Below are positions 10,395-18,558 of a stretch of DNA of 43,562 nt, piece after piece. Origin of the DNA: Cupriavidus neocaledonicus. GTDB taxonomy: Bacteria > Pseudomonadota > Gammaproteobacteria > Burkholderiales > Burkholderiaceae. A program made the position numbers and the translations under genes. The notes below the pieces were generated by a model. It was not told where the DNA came from. It saw only the letters and a program-made list of their open reading frames with translations, and ran no database searches. Each line of letters opens with the position of its first letter. The stretch's first letter is position 1. The stretch lies in NCBI RefSeq assembly GCF_000372525.1, contig NZ_AQUR01000065.1:144-43705 (forward strand), in the 5' to 3' direction.

Positions 10395-12173
10395 TCAGGC
10401 CGTCATCCCATAGCCCAACGCGCGAATATGTGTCCGGAACTTATCTTCGTCCTCGAGCCGCACTACCACATGCTTATCACCGGCGCGCAGACACAGATGG
10501 GCGGTCTCCTTGCGAGTGGCCAGCATGGCTGCCATTTGCGCGTCATTGCAATCAATCAGCAGCGTGGTCCCCGCAACTTTCAGCGCCTTGCCCTGCTTGC
10601 CAGCCCGCTTGATGAAGGATTCCACCGTGTCTGGTACCGGCTGGTCGTCCCGGGCCTGCAGGAATTCGCGAAGTTCGGCGATGTCATGCCCCCTCTCGAC
10701 CGCTACGATGGCCTTCTGAAGGTCGAGCCGCCAGAGTCTGTCCGCCTCTTCGGTTGCCCACATGTCCAGAACCAGAGACTCTTCTGCCGACAGACGGCCC
10801 GCGATGACCTTGACCTGCATGCCGGGCATGACGGATAGCCTTACGCTAGACTGGACCGGCGCCGGCGTGTAGTGGCCGCTGGCGCCAAGGCAATAGGCGC
10901 CCAACGAGGTCACGCGAAAATAGGCCAGGCCATCGTAGCGACTGAGGAATTGGAGTTCGTCCGTTCCCCACATATCGTGAAAATTAGGCCGAGCCCCCGC
11001 CGGTTCGGTGTATGCGATATCAATGATGCCAAGTGGCGCCACATACTCGAACAGGAAGCAGAGCATATACCGCAACTGAAGAATGTCCCAGTCATGGTAG
11101 CCGCTGTGCCCCAGGCTGCCGTAATCCGGCTCACAAATGTAAAGACTCCAAGGGTCGCGGGCCACGTCGAAAGTATGCCCAGTTGCCACCATGAAACGGG
11201 AAAACGCGTCGATGCTGATCCACTTCCCGGCCGGACAACGCTGCAGCATCTCTGCGATCGCCGCGCGGCGCGGCGCCACTGCAGCCATCGCACCGCCCTT
11301 GGCTTTTTGCCCCTTGATGACATCTATTCGGCTAAATTCATCCAGCGACGTCGCTTTCAGCCATTTCCGCCAGATTTTGACAAGCACGTCAGCCGTTGGC
11401 GTCGTCAGGGCTGTCAGTCCAGCCTTGCTTAGCACCAGCTTGCTCCCGTTACGCTGCACAAGCCCCGCTGCCTGAAGCAGCATCGGCCAAGAAAATGCCT
11501 TGATCGGCCCTATCTCCTGATCGGTGGGTCCCGGCACGGGCTCGGCGTAGTAGTCGCTACCGGACAGTTGCCCGCACAACAATTGCAACGTCGCCGTGCC
11601 CGGCAGCGCTGTCTTCTCGCTGACCTTAAGCTTTCCCTGATCCACCAGACGCAGTAGCAGCGGTAGATCCGCCAGGGCATCGCGCTCACACAGCCGCACC
11701 GACAATGGGCTTTCACCGTATATGCCGGGAAGCGAATCGACCGTGTCCAGCCGGACAGGCTCTGGCGCCGGCACGAATGCCATGAGCCGCTCGTTCAGAT
11801 CGGCTGGCACGTAGCGCCATCCATTCTGATAGTACAAAAACAGGCACAACGCCGTGGGCGGCCCATGGTGCTCGTGTCGGCGCCGCTCGTCCCGGACCGA
11901 AAAATTCGGCAAACGCCCATACTTGGCTCGAAACCGCGTGGCATTAAAGCAGCCATCCTCCGCATAGGTGGCCTCTGCTACCGCCAGACGTTGAGTCTTG
12001 TCCAGCCCCTCCCACAGCGCTTGCAGCCTGTCGCCGGCAAGGTTGCGCAGGATCTCTTCAACCAGCCCACTCTTCTTTCCGATGCGTGAGGCTTCCGGAA
12101 GCCAGCGCATCAGCGATTTCAGATTGTCTACCGTGAGATTGTTCAGCGCTTCAGTGAGAGAAATTATGGGCAT
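10395..12173 (-). CDS. Helicase-associated (XPB/Ssl2-like, Helicase_C_3-type) domain protein
   Basis: A 592-residue protein that starts MPIISLTEALNNLTVDNLKSL, a helical SAP-like N-terminus, and ends with a segment of the Helicase_C_3 type (DLQKAIVAVERGHDIAEL... PVPDTVESFIKRAG... ALGYG). It has no Walker A or DEAD box, so it is not itself an ATPase; related proteins usually accompany an SF2 helicase. The start at 12173 is chosen over 12464 because the upstream extension reads antisense through a different small ORF (12216-12398) and has no family character. It lies 374 bases upstream of jetA on the same strand, which makes an accessory role in the defence operon possible but unproven. Confidence 0.68.
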   Translation of the reverse strand: MPIISLTEALNNLTVDNLKSLMRWLPEASRIGKKSGLVEEILRNLAGDRLQALWEGLDKTQRLAVAEATYAEDGCFNATRFRAKYGRLPNFSVRDERRRHEHHGPPTALCLFLYYQNGWRYVPADLNERLMAFVPAPEPVRLDTVDSLPGIYGESPLSVRLCERDALADLPLLLRLVDQGKLKVSEKTALPGTATLQLLCGQLSGSDYYAEPVPGPTDQEIGPIKAFSWPMLLQAAGLVQRNGSKLVLSKAGLTALTTPTADVLVKIWRKWLKATSLDEFSRIDVIKGQKAKGGAMAAVAPRRAAIAEMLQRCPAGKWISIDAFSRFMVATGHTFDVARDPWSLYICEPDYGSLGHSGYHDWDILQLRYMLCFLFEYVAPLGIIDIAYTEPAGARPNFHDMWGTDELQFLSRYDGLAYFRVTSLGAYCLGASGHYTPAPVQSSVRLSVMPGMQVKVIAGRLSAEESLVLDMWATEEADRLWRLDLQKAIVAVERGHDIAELREFLQARDDQPVPDTVESFIKRAGKQGKALKVAGTTLLIDCNDAQMAAMLATRKETAHLCLRAGDKHVVVRLEDEDKFRTHIRALGYGMTA

Positions 12174-12215
12174 AGGCAACCTGGGCAATTCTTCAGAACA
12201 CTTCCGGCCTAGTAG

Positions 12216-12398
12216 CAGGGGCCAGAAATCAGCAAACGTGATGATAGTCCGTACATTGACATCCTCCCAATCAGCGACGGCAAGTGGGTCACTTTCTACA
12301 AGAACGGCGAGGAAGTCTGGGCGTGCAATGCCCTGTATGCCGCTGCGCATTTCGATTTTTCTGCCGTATCCAACGCCTGCACGCCGACCACCGGCTGA
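12216..12398 (+). pseudogene. Remnant of a small duplicated ORF (copy A), 5' end missing
   Basis: The frame reads ISDGKWVTFYKNGEEVWACN at 12270-12329 and ends at a TGA at 12396-12398. A second copy lies at 17826-18065. Over about 75 aligned bases most differences fall at third codon positions of this plus-strand frame (for example AAG/AAA, TAC/TAT, GAG/GAA, GTC/GTT), so the plus strand was the coding strand under selection. No start codon is present in this copy and a TAG stops the frame at 12213. Function unknown. Confidence 0.6.
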
Positions 12399-12438
12399 GA
12401 TGCGGGTGCCGCCGGCAGACACCCTGCTCTTCACCTCC

Positions 12439-12490
12439 AAACATAACGCCCCGGTAATCAGCAAAATTTCGCTCTTCGTGCCTTATGTTT
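12439..12490. repeat. Inverted repeat after small ORF copy A
   Basis: AAACATAA at 12439-12446 is repeated inverted as TTATGTTT at 12483-12490, and the bases just inside also nearly pair (CGCC against GGC). The same ACATAAC...GTTATGT arrangement follows copy B of the small ORF at 18108-18155, at almost the same spacing (48 bases end to end in each case). It could be a terminator remnant or a recombination site that travels with the ORF. Confidence 0.5.
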
Positions 12491-12709
12491 AAAGATTGCA
12501 CGCAGCAAGCGGTGAAGGCCTGCGCAGACCGTTCCATTCGCAGGACGCGCTTTTGGCGAAATGTGCACCATAATTATCAAAGCTCACCTACCATATTGCA
12601 CCTTATGTGGCGAGTTCGATGCATTGCGCTCCTTCCGACGCTATGACGTTTCTGGCCAAGTGCCTCTTGCACGCCAGGCGTCAGCCCCTTCAGCACGTAG
12701 ATTTGCTAT

Positions 12710-12721
12710 ACTTGTACAAGT
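12710..12721. promoter_or_regulatory. Predicted YefM/YoeB operator (TGTACA core palindrome)
   Basis: ACTTGTACAAGT is a perfect 12-bp palindrome, 29 bases before the antitoxin start, with the TGTACA core known from yefM-yoeB operators. It lies in an A/T-rich patch (TATACT, TTATAG) that probably also holds the promoter. Autorepression by the antitoxin-toxin complex is the expected mode. Confidence 0.7.
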
Positions 12722-12750
12722 TATAGTACTAGTAATCTAAGGAGGTCGGT

Positions 12751-13014
12751 ATGCGTACCATCCATTTCTCCGACGCCCGCAGCAACCTAAAGGCAGTCAT
12801 GGACCAGGCCATCGACGACCACGACGCTGTGCTCATCACACGCCGCGACGCGCCGAACGTGGTCATCATGTCGCAAGACCAGTACGACAGTTGGATGGAA
12901 ACGATGCATTTGCTTAGCTCGCCGGCTAACGCCGCGCGCCTGCTGCGTTCTATTCAGCAGCATCGCGCTGGCATGGCCGAGAAGCACGACCTGATCGACC
13001 CGGACGCTGAATGA
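12751..13014 (+). CDS. yefM: YefM/Phd-family antitoxin
   Basis: This 87-residue antitoxin has the DNA-binding Phd/YefM fold at its N-terminus ([34 protein letters not shown]) and an acidic, disordered toxin-binding tail. It neutralises the YoeB RNase encoded next and represses their shared promoter. A perfect AAGGAGG Shine-Dalgarno lies at 12739-12745. Its stop overlaps the toxin start as ATGA, so toxin synthesis is coupled to antitoxin synthesis. Confidence 0.95.
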   Translation: MRTIHFSDARSNLKAVMDQAIDDHDAVLITRRDAPNVVIMSQDQYDSWMETMHLLSSPANAARLLRSIQQHRAGMAEKHDLIDPDAE

Positions 13015-13280
13015 CGCGCCGGTTGACCTTTATGCCAGATGCCTGGGAAGACTATGTCTATTGGCAGGGCCAAGACAGGAAAACGCTCAAGCGCATCAAC
13101 GCCCTAATCCAGGACGCCCAACGCGAACCGTTCGACGGGCTCGGCAAGCCCGAGCCGCTGAAAGGCAACCTGTCGGGCTACTGGTCGCGGCGAATCGACG
13201 ACAGCAACCGCTTGGTGTATTTCGCCAACGACGATGAACTGACCATTATCGCTTGTCGGCTTCATTATGGCGACAAGTAA
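13011..13280 (+). CDS. yoeB: YoeB/Txe-family toxin mRNA endonuclease
   Basis: This 89-residue protein is a full-length YoeB toxin, a ribosome-dependent mRNA interferase. It shows the [12 protein letters not shown]-terminus, the [16 protein letters not shown] block with the catalytic Glu and Arg residues, and the C-terminal CRLHYGDK with the catalytic His-Tyr pair. All expected active-site residues are present, so the toxin should be active. It forms an operon with yefM (4-nt overlap). Confidence 0.96.
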   Translation: MTRRLTFMPDAWEDYVYWQGQDRKTLKRINALIQDAQREPFDGLGKPEPLKGNLSGYWSRRIDDSNRLVYFANDDELTIIACRLHYGDK

Positions 13281-13317
13281 GCCCTAAAATCCGGCTCCTA
13301 ACACAGCTGTTCGATCA

Positions 13318-13348
13318 CGCTCGGGTACCGTCAGCAAGGACCCGAGCG
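13318..13348. terminator. Stem-loop downstream of yoeB
   Basis: CGCTCGGGT (13318-13326) pairs perfectly with ACCCGAGCG (13340-13348) across a 13-nt loop, about 40 bases after the toxin stop. No T-run follows, so intrinsic termination is uncertain. The rest of 13281-13600 shows no gene. Confidence 0.35.
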
Positions 13349-13601
13349 ACAAAGGTGCCCGCGGGCCCCAAACAGTAAGTCCAGCAGTTTTCGGGATATT
13401 CGCCTGTATCACCCTTCGGCCCGATAAGCAGTTCGTTATCGGACCTTATTGCCCTGCCGCCGCAACGCCGGCCGAGCCTCCCTCCGCCCGCATCAAGCAT
13501 GTGACGACGTCAAGTGCAATGGCAGTAGCCGGCCATTAGCTGCCCTTGGCGACTGTCGACTCCCCGGCACTGACCTACAACCCTGTCGGTCGGTCCGTCG
13601 G

Positions 13602-13629
13602 TTGACGAATGTCCTCCGTTCGATAGAAT
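13602..13629 (+). promoter_or_regulatory. Predicted sigma70 promoter of the TetR gene
   Basis: TTGACG (13602-13607) and TAGAAT (13624-13629) are close to the consensus -35 and -10 boxes with a 16-base spacer. The -10 box abuts the palindromic operator at 13627-13648 just upstream of the regulator gene. Confidence 0.6.
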
Positions 13630-13648
13630 GAGCGTTCACTCACTCATT
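13627..13648. promoter_or_regulatory. Predicted TetR-family operator
   Basis: AATGAG and CTCATT form inverted half-sites separated by 10 bases, overlapping the predicted -10 box and ending 7 bases before the regulator start codon. The position and layout are typical of autoregulated TetR genes, so repressor binding here should block transcription of tetR and probably of the downstream hydrolase. Confidence 0.6.
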
Positions 13649-13655
13649 GCTCTTT

Positions 13656-14225
13656 ATGGCCCGCCCTCTCAGTGCAGACAAGCGCCAAACGATCCTCGAG
13701 GCGGCCACTCGGCTGATCGCAGAGGAAGGACTATCCGCCTCCACAGCTCGCATCGCGAGGGCAGCCGGCGTGGCCGAGGGGACCATCTTCATCTACTTTG
13801 GGAGCAAGGACGAGCTGGCCAATCAGCTGTATCTGGACCTCAAAAGCCAGCTGCGACTGGCTTATTCGGAACCGCCGGGCTCTAAGGATTTGCGCGAAAG
13901 TCTTGGGCAGTTTTGGTCCGCCTACGTGAGCTGGGGGCTGGCGCATCCAGCGCAGCGCCAAGCGATGGCGAAGCTCAAAGTCTCCGACCGAATCACCCCC
14001 ACAACGCGGGCGTCGGCCGCGGAAAGCTTCCAAGTCGTCAGCGGCCTATTGATAAAGGCCAGGTCGCTGGGGGCGCTGCGCAAGCAGCCCCCGGCATTCG
14101 TCGGCGCGCTGATGGTTGCGATGGCCGAGGCCACTATCGATTCGATCGCCGCGGAGCCCAAGCTCGCCAAAACCGCTTGCGCCGACGGCTTCTCAGCATT
14201 CTGGCGCGCCATCGCGACGGGCTGA
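13656..14225 (+). CDS. TetR/AcrR-family transcriptional regulator
   Basis: A 189-residue repressor. The N-terminal helix-turn-helix (residues about 10-55) includes the typical RIARAAGVAEGTIFIYFGSK segment; the C-terminal half is a helical ligand-binding and dimerisation domain of unknown ligand. The ATG at 13656 is used rather than the TTG at 13647 because it gives the normal MARPLSADKR start. It is 51 bases upstream of an alpha/beta hydrolase gene on the same strand, so it probably controls that gene and itself through the operator at 13627-13648. Confidence 0.93.
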   Translation: MARPLSADKRQTILEAATRLIAEEGLSASTARIARAAGVAEGTIFIYFGSKDELANQLYLDLKSQLRLAYSEPPGSKDLRESLGQFWSAYVSWGLAHPAQRQAMAKLKVSDRITPTTRASAAESFQVVSGLLIKARSLGALRKQPPAFVGALMVAMAEATIDSIAAEPKLAKTACADGFSAFWRAIATG

Positions 14226-14276
14226 TTTCTAACGAGCGCCCCGCCGTTTTTCGACCCAATTGAAGAAGGAACGAAG

Positions 14277-15284
14277 ATGAATGTACCAACCCGACGCGAT
14301 TTTCTCGCGGTCGCGGCCCTAGGCGTCGCCGGACTCGTCGCGGGCTGCACGTCGCCGGCCCGACGGAATCCACACAACTTGGAAGGAAGCATGATGATGC
14401 GTAAAGTGAGTTTCAAGCGAGATGGCTTGACGCTGGCGGGAAACCTGTTCGAGCCCGAGAACTTGAACGAGAGCGGCCGCTACCCGGCGGTCGTCGTGGC
14501 GGGCTCTCTAAGTTCGGTTAAAGAGCAGATGGCGGGCGCTTACGGGCGCACGCTCGCGGAGAACGGGTTCGTGGCGCTTGTGATCGACTACAGTCACTAT
14601 GGCGAAAGCGAAGGGCAGCCTCGGCAATTGGAGTCTCCCGCCGCAAAATTGAGCGATCTGAAAGCCGCCGTCTCGTATCTAACTGCCTTGCCTTATACGA
14701 AGGCTATCGGGATGGTCGGAGTGTGCACATCAGGCGGAAACGGCGCTTACCTCGTCGCTGCCGATGAGCGCGTCAAGGCGTTTGCGACGGTCGCTGCATT
14801 CCTTCCAGACCCCGAGTTAAACGAACGTCTTGTCGGCGCGGCGGAAATTGCGCGGCGTCGCGCGGCGGGAGCGGAGGCGAAGCTGAGATTCGAGCGGAGC
14901 GGCGAGCAGGTGACGGTGCCGACCTACAGCGTGGATGATCCGAGCGCCCTGAATTACAACCCGAAGGGAAATTACGACTACTACTTCAACAAGGCGCGCG
15001 GCGGCGTTCCAGAGTGGAAGAACGAGTTCGCCGTGATGTCGCACGGGCCGTGGTTGGATTTCGATCCGGTGAGCAAGGCGTCGGCCATCAAAGTTCCGAC
15101 GATTATGGTTCACTCCGACGGATGCGCCTTCCCTGAGCAGGCCAAGAAGTTCTACTCGCTCCTGGGGGCAGTGAAGGAATTGGCGTGGGGGGACGGCACC
15201 CATTTCGACTATTACGATCAACCGGCGCAGATCGACTATGCGGTAAAGAATGTCGCCGCCTTCCTCCACAAACATCTGTCTTAG
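14277..15284 (+). CDS. Alpha/beta hydrolase, exported lipoprotein (Tat-type signal)
   Basis: This 335-residue protein starts with a twin-arginine motif (TRRDFL) and a lipobox (LVAGC, Cys near 24), so it is probably exported folded and lipid-anchored. The hydrolase core follows from about residue 40: the nucleophile elbow reads GMVGVCTSGGNG, as in the YcjY/dienelactone-hydrolase-like group; the acid is probably the Asp in MVHSDGCAFPE and the base the His in GDGTHFDYYD. A GAAGAAGGA ribosome-binding site precedes the ATG. It sits directly after a tetR gene. Substrate unknown; an ester or lactone is likely from family knowledge. Confidence 0.88.
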   Translation: MNVPTRRDFLAVAALGVAGLVAGCTSPARRNPHNLEGSMMMRKVSFKRDGLTLAGNLFEPENLNESGRYPAVVVAGSLSSVKEQMAGAYGRTLAENGFVALVIDYSHYGESEGQPRQLESPAAKLSDLKAAVSYLTALPYTKAIGMVGVCTSGGNGAYLVAADERVKAFATVAAFLPDPELNERLVGAAEIARRRAAGAEAKLRFERSGEQVTVPTYSVDDPSALNYNPKGNYDYYFNKARGGVPEWKNEFAVMSHGPWLDFDPVSKASAIKVPTIMVHSDGCAFPEQAKKFYSLLGAVKELAWGDGTHFDYYDQPAQIDYAVKNVAAFLHKHLS

Positions 15285-15758
15285 GGAATGTTCTATGACA
15301 CGTGTGAGGCTACCGACGAGATCAAGCCTCCGAGCGACTGATCGCCAGCGTCAAAGTGCGACGGCTGGATGCTAACGCTCAATCAACCAAACGGTCGTCT
15401 GCCTATGTGTTCCTCCTGCGGAGCCCCCTTCGGGCGGGTCTGCACGGGTCCGACTGACTGCTTTGAGGCGACGAGTTCAGGATCGCGGATGTCGCTGAAG
15501 GGTCGTCCTCTGCCCTACGCGGGCCGGCCCAGGAAGCCGCTCAGTTTTGCTCGGCGTCGGACCGTACCCGGCCAAAAGGAGCCACTCGGGAGCGGCCGCC
15601 GCTCCGGCGAACGGTCGCGGGGGTGCACCCGGCTTGGCGCGCGGTACCGAACGTCACGGTCTTGCAAGTTGTACGCCGCACTTCTGCAATGGGGCGGCGC
15701 TATACTTCGCAGCGATGCGTCCAGCGCATCCCCGCCCCGCACCGCGAGAACCCACCCT
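15285..15758. other. Intergenic region upstream of the YecA-like gene
   Basis: The coding frame of the YecA-like gene stays open back to 15369, but that extension is rich in Arg, Ser and Cys and lacks family character, so it is treated as non-coding. A TATACT hexamer at 15701-15706 may be the -10 box for the YecA-like gene; no good -35 box was found. Confidence 0.4.
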
Positions 15759-16559
15759 ATGACCGAAGCCACCGCCCTGACGCCCGACGAACTCCAGGAG
15801 CTTGACGATCTGCTGGACGACCTGCGCCAGCGCGCTGAGGAAATCCCGCAATGGGAGTTCTGCGACGGCTTTCTCACGGCCCTGGTCTGCACGCGCCGCT
15901 GCATCCCCGCTTCCGACTACCTGCCCATGCTGCTGGGCGACGGCGCGGCGCTCGACGTGGCCGAGGGCAGCCCGTTGCCGTTGCTACCCGCGTTCCATGA
16001 TGCGGCCCAGCAGGCCCGCTTCATGGAGCTGTGGCAGCGCCGATGGAACGAGGTGGAGCACCAGCTCGACCAGCCCGTGGAGACGCTGGAGGACGAACGC
16101 ACCTTCCAGCCCGAGGCCATGGACATGCGCGGCGCCATCTTGAGCCTGCCCCAGGAAGAGCGTGCCGAGATGGACGGGCGGGAAATCCCGTCGTTTGGCC
16201 AGGTGTGGGCGCTGGGGTTCATGTTCGTGGTGGAGAACTGGCCCGAGGAATGGGCCACCCCGCGCGACAAGGAGGCTGCTCAGTGGCTGGACGACGCGCT
16301 CGACGGCATCGTCGCTCTGACCGAGGACGACACCGGCCAACCCGAGGTCTGCATGTACAGTGAGGATGGCCCGCCCAGCACCAGCCTGGCGCGCGTGGAA
16401 ACCTTCGGCGAGGCGATCTGGGCTGTCTACGACCTGCGCCAGATCTGGAAGAGCCTGGGCCCGCGCGTGGAGGCCGTGGTGAAGGGCGACCAGCCCGGTC
16501 GCAACGACCCGTGCCCTTGCGGCAGCGGCAAGAAGTTCAAGAAGTGCCACGGGAGATAA
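15759..16559 (+). CDS. YecA/UPF0149-family protein with C-terminal SEC-C zinc motif
   Basis: A 266-residue acidic protein. The N-terminal part ([16 protein letters not shown], then [14 protein letters not shown]) matches the UPF0149/YecA family, and the last 22 residues, starting [13 protein letters not shown], form an SEC-C zinc-binding motif as in the SecA C-terminus. SEC-C tails are thought to mediate contacts with ribosomes or other proteins; the specific role is not known. The ATG at 15759 is chosen because family similarity starts there. Confidence 0.9.
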   Translation: MTEATALTPDELQELDDLLDDLRQRAEEIPQWEFCDGFLTALVCTRRCIPASDYLPMLLGDGAALDVAEGSPLPLLPAFHDAAQQARFMELWQRRWNEVEHQLDQPVETLEDERTFQPEAMDMRGAILSLPQEERAEMDGREIPSFGQVWALGFMFVVENWPEEWATPRDKEAAQWLDDALDGIVALTEDDTGQPEVCMYSEDGPPSTSLARVETFGEAIWAVYDLRQIWKSLGPRVEAVVKGDQPGRNDPCPCGSGKKFKKCHGR

Positions 16560-16719
16560 GGGCAAAGCGCTTTCTCGCAGTTTATAGCTGCATGTACCTT
16601 GTCTTTCGAGTGGCGGGCCGCCCGAATTGCTCGGGCGAGTCGGGTGAGGCTGGCTGGTCGTCGCCGCCCAAAGTCGAGCGACCGGTGGCCAGCCGGCGAT
16701 TTGCTCGCGGGGGCCGTGT

Positions 16720-16810
16720 CCGTTTAGGCTTGTTCGACGCCTGCCAGCAACGCGCGGTGGCACACTCACATTCCTGCGGATGACGGCAGGCATCGAACAA
16801 CCCTAAACGG
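16720..16810. repeat. Large imperfect inverted repeat (26-bp arms, 39-nt loop)
   Basis: Bases 16720-16745 and 16785-16810 are complementary at 24 of 26 positions; the tips read CCGTTTAGG and CCTAAACGG. The structure is far larger than a normal terminator and has no T-run. It lies 160 bases after the YecA-like gene in a gene-poor stretch. It may be the folded site of a recombinase, a mobile-element end pair or a REP-like element. Confidence 0.65.
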
Positions 16811-16886
16811 CAAGAGACGATTGATCTGGCGGCCGAGGCGCTGCCCTGCGCTCAGCCCAGAAAACCGAAGCGGCAGAACTACAGAG

Positions 16887-17132
16887 TCATGGCCTGGCGA
16901 CGAGCCGTTGGCGAATCTGCCAGGCCAGCACGTCTACCGACCGAGTCGCTGGGGCAAAACGAAAGCGACCTGGTGCGACCCACTCCCCAAGACGCATCCA
17001 TCCGTCAGGGAATATGCAGACGTGCAGGTCTTGATTATTGACGACCACACCAGCGAGCTCTGGATGGGTAGTGACCCCGCGGCAAGCGATGCCGAGGCGC
17101 TCCAGATGACGTCGCACGGCACTTGCTCGCAT
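16887..17132 (-). CDS. Small hypothetical protein (81 aa)
   Basis: The reading MRASAVRRHLERLGIACRGV..., with a central LHVCIFPDGWMRLGEWV segment, has a balanced amino-acid composition, mostly G/C third positions and no excess of Arg/Ser/Pro, unlike the chance frames around it. No family is recognised and no strong ribosome-binding site is seen. It would be the only gene in this part of the repeat-rich stretch. Confidence 0.4.
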   Translation of the reverse strand: MRASAVRRHLERLGIACRGVTTHPELAGVVVNNQDLHVCIFPDGWMRLGEWVAPGRFRFAPATRSVDVLAWQIRQRLVARP

Positions 17133-17429
17133 GGCGGCCTACCCCGGTTATCTGGCCATTTTGGGGTCGACTCTAGGAGCTCGTCAGTTCGCGTGCGCAC
17201 CGAATGGACGATGTGCCGGGCGCGAGGCGTCATTAGTCCCTATTGGCTCATTATTCTGCAGATGGCCGGTAGCATCAAAAGTCCCCATGGCTTGCGTTTC
17301 AAAATACGCCAATCTCTTCGCATCCAATTCAATTGCACCACTCGGTACCCCTTCCCCTCTTTCATAGTTTCACGATCACGAAACTATCCGAGCCCACCAG
17401 CGTCCCAGTATTGGAGAGCGTTCGCCAGC

Positions 17430-17675
17430 TCAGGACTCTCGACAACGAGCACGCGGCCGCGAGTCAGCCTCTACAGCCAAACTGTGCTCATTCTGCAGAC
17501 GATCGTGCATCGTCTCGCAGCGAATCAACATCATTGTTGCGGGTTCCTCATCCGCATCGGCTACGTCAGCCTCTGCGGCGCTGCGCAGATAGACTTGCCG
17601 GGAGACAATGGCGACGATCACAATGATGACACCGACGCAGAAGGCCCGGGCCAAGAATTGAAGATGTCGCGTCAT
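17430..17675 (-). CDS. Possible small membrane protein (81 aa)
   Basis: From the ATG at 17675 the frame encodes one clear transmembrane segment (FCVGVIIVIVAIVSRQVYL, about residues 13-31) followed by an acidic stretch and a basic tail. There is no good ribosome-binding site and no family match by eye. It could be a real single-pass membrane protein or a chance frame. Confidence 0.3.
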   Translation of the reverse strand: MTRHLQFLARAFCVGVIIVIVAIVSRQVYLRSAAEADVADADEEPATMMLIRCETMHDRLQNEHSLAVEADSRPRARCRES

Positions 17676-17825
17676 GGAAATTGCCGGATAGCAGGAGTAG
17701 TTGGGTGGCGAGACTACACCAGGATGTCGCGGCGTGATGCTACGCCCGTTGCAGGATTGACAAGCGGCCCCATTTCGCCATACGAAGGCGGGACCGCGCC
17801 GCCCGTGACACCACATCGGGCCTGC

Positions 17826-18065
17826 ATGCCAAAGACGATCGCGCCCCTACCGCGTGGCAATTACTGGGCCACGCCGCACGCGCCCTTTCCGCTGGACAGT
17901 CCGAACGGCCATGCCGAAGTCTTCCCCGGCGCGCATTGCGTCAGCGACGGCAAATGGGTCGTCTTCTATAAGCACGGGGAAGAGGTTTGGGCGTGCAATG
18001 CCATGTATGCCGCGGCCATTTCGACTTGGCGCCTGCCTCCAGGGACAGAGCGCCGACGGCGGACT
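17826..18065 (+). pseudogene. Small duplicated ORF (copy B), frameshifted
   Basis: From the ATG at 17826 the frame reads MPKTIAPLPRGNYWATPHAP and then VSDGKWVVFYKHGEEVWACN, the block shared with copy A (12216-12398). Comparison with copy A shows one missing base near 18011-18016: restoring it gives AAAHFD and a stop at 18063-18065 matching the copy A ending. The protein would have been about 80 residues with no recognised domain. Both copies are followed by an ACATAAC...GTTATGT-type inverted repeat. Confidence 0.6.
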
Positions 18066-18107
18066 GAGCGACTGGCTGCGACCGCAGCCGGCTGGCCTCT
18101 CAACCAA

Positions 18108-18155
18108 ACATAACACTCCAGCCCACAGCAAAAAAACGCCGATCTGGCGTTATGT
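18108..18155 (-). terminator. Inverted repeat after copy B, with a terminator-like hairpin on the minus strand
   Basis: ACATAAC (18108-18114) pairs with GTTATGT (18149-18155). Nested at the right side, AACGCC/GGCGTT forms a 6-bp stem (18136-18152); on the minus strand it is followed by a run of T, the shape of an intrinsic terminator. No minus-strand gene to its right is evident, so it may instead be part of the repeat that travels with the small ORF. Confidence 0.4.
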
Positions 18156-18192
18156 CAAATTGGCTCTGCTTGTGAAGCAAGCGGAACCGCCA

Positions 18193-18558
18193 GCGTCGGT
18201 TTGCAGAATATTGTTCCCGGATTTTGCAGAATTTTGTGCCTGGCCCCATGGGCCCGGCTAATGGGCGCGACTGCGAGGCGGCCAGAGCATGGCGGTAGCC
18301 CCCTCCCACCCCGTCCGCGTGGCCCCGACTTGGCACCGTGATCGCGCGGCACCCCCTGACGGCAACCGTTCCCGGCTCCGCAAGCCGTAGTGCGCCGCCA
18401 GCAACGGATCGAGCCGTTGGCAAAGGAACAAAATTACTCAAAACGTCGGCCGGAGGAACAATCTTCAGCAAAATTCCTTGGCATAAAATTGTTCCCGGCG
18501 CCTCGGAAACGGCCACCTGGCGGGCGACCAGCAGGAACAATATTGTGCAAACCGACGC
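18193..18558. repeat. Cluster of GGAACAA-type palindromic repeats with 25-bp outer arms
   Basis: The outer arms 18193-18217 and 18534-18558 are inverted copies at 24 of 25 positions. Between them the motif GGAACAA(A/T)-N-TT...CAAA or its complement recurs several times (near 18221-18238, 18425-18442, 18454-18470 and 18486-18494). The stretch 18156-18962 holds no supported gene. It resembles a REP/MITE-like or regulator-binding array. Confidence 0.6.

Noticed and set aside
12174..12464. N-terminal extension of the helicase-associated gene
   Set aside because: It reads antisense through the small ORF copy A, whose third-position substitution pattern supports the other strand.
12439..12490. Integron attC site
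   Set aside because: The tips ACATAAC/TTATGT do not meet the RYYYAAC/GTTRRRY core rules and no integrase gene is present; kept only as an open question in the findings.
16821..18113. A 430-residue plus-strand open frame
   Set aside because: Only its last quarter (from 17826) is protein-like and that part is a frameshifted copy of a small ORF; the rest is Arg/Ser/Thr/Pro-rich and overlaps inverted repeats and opposite-strand candidates.
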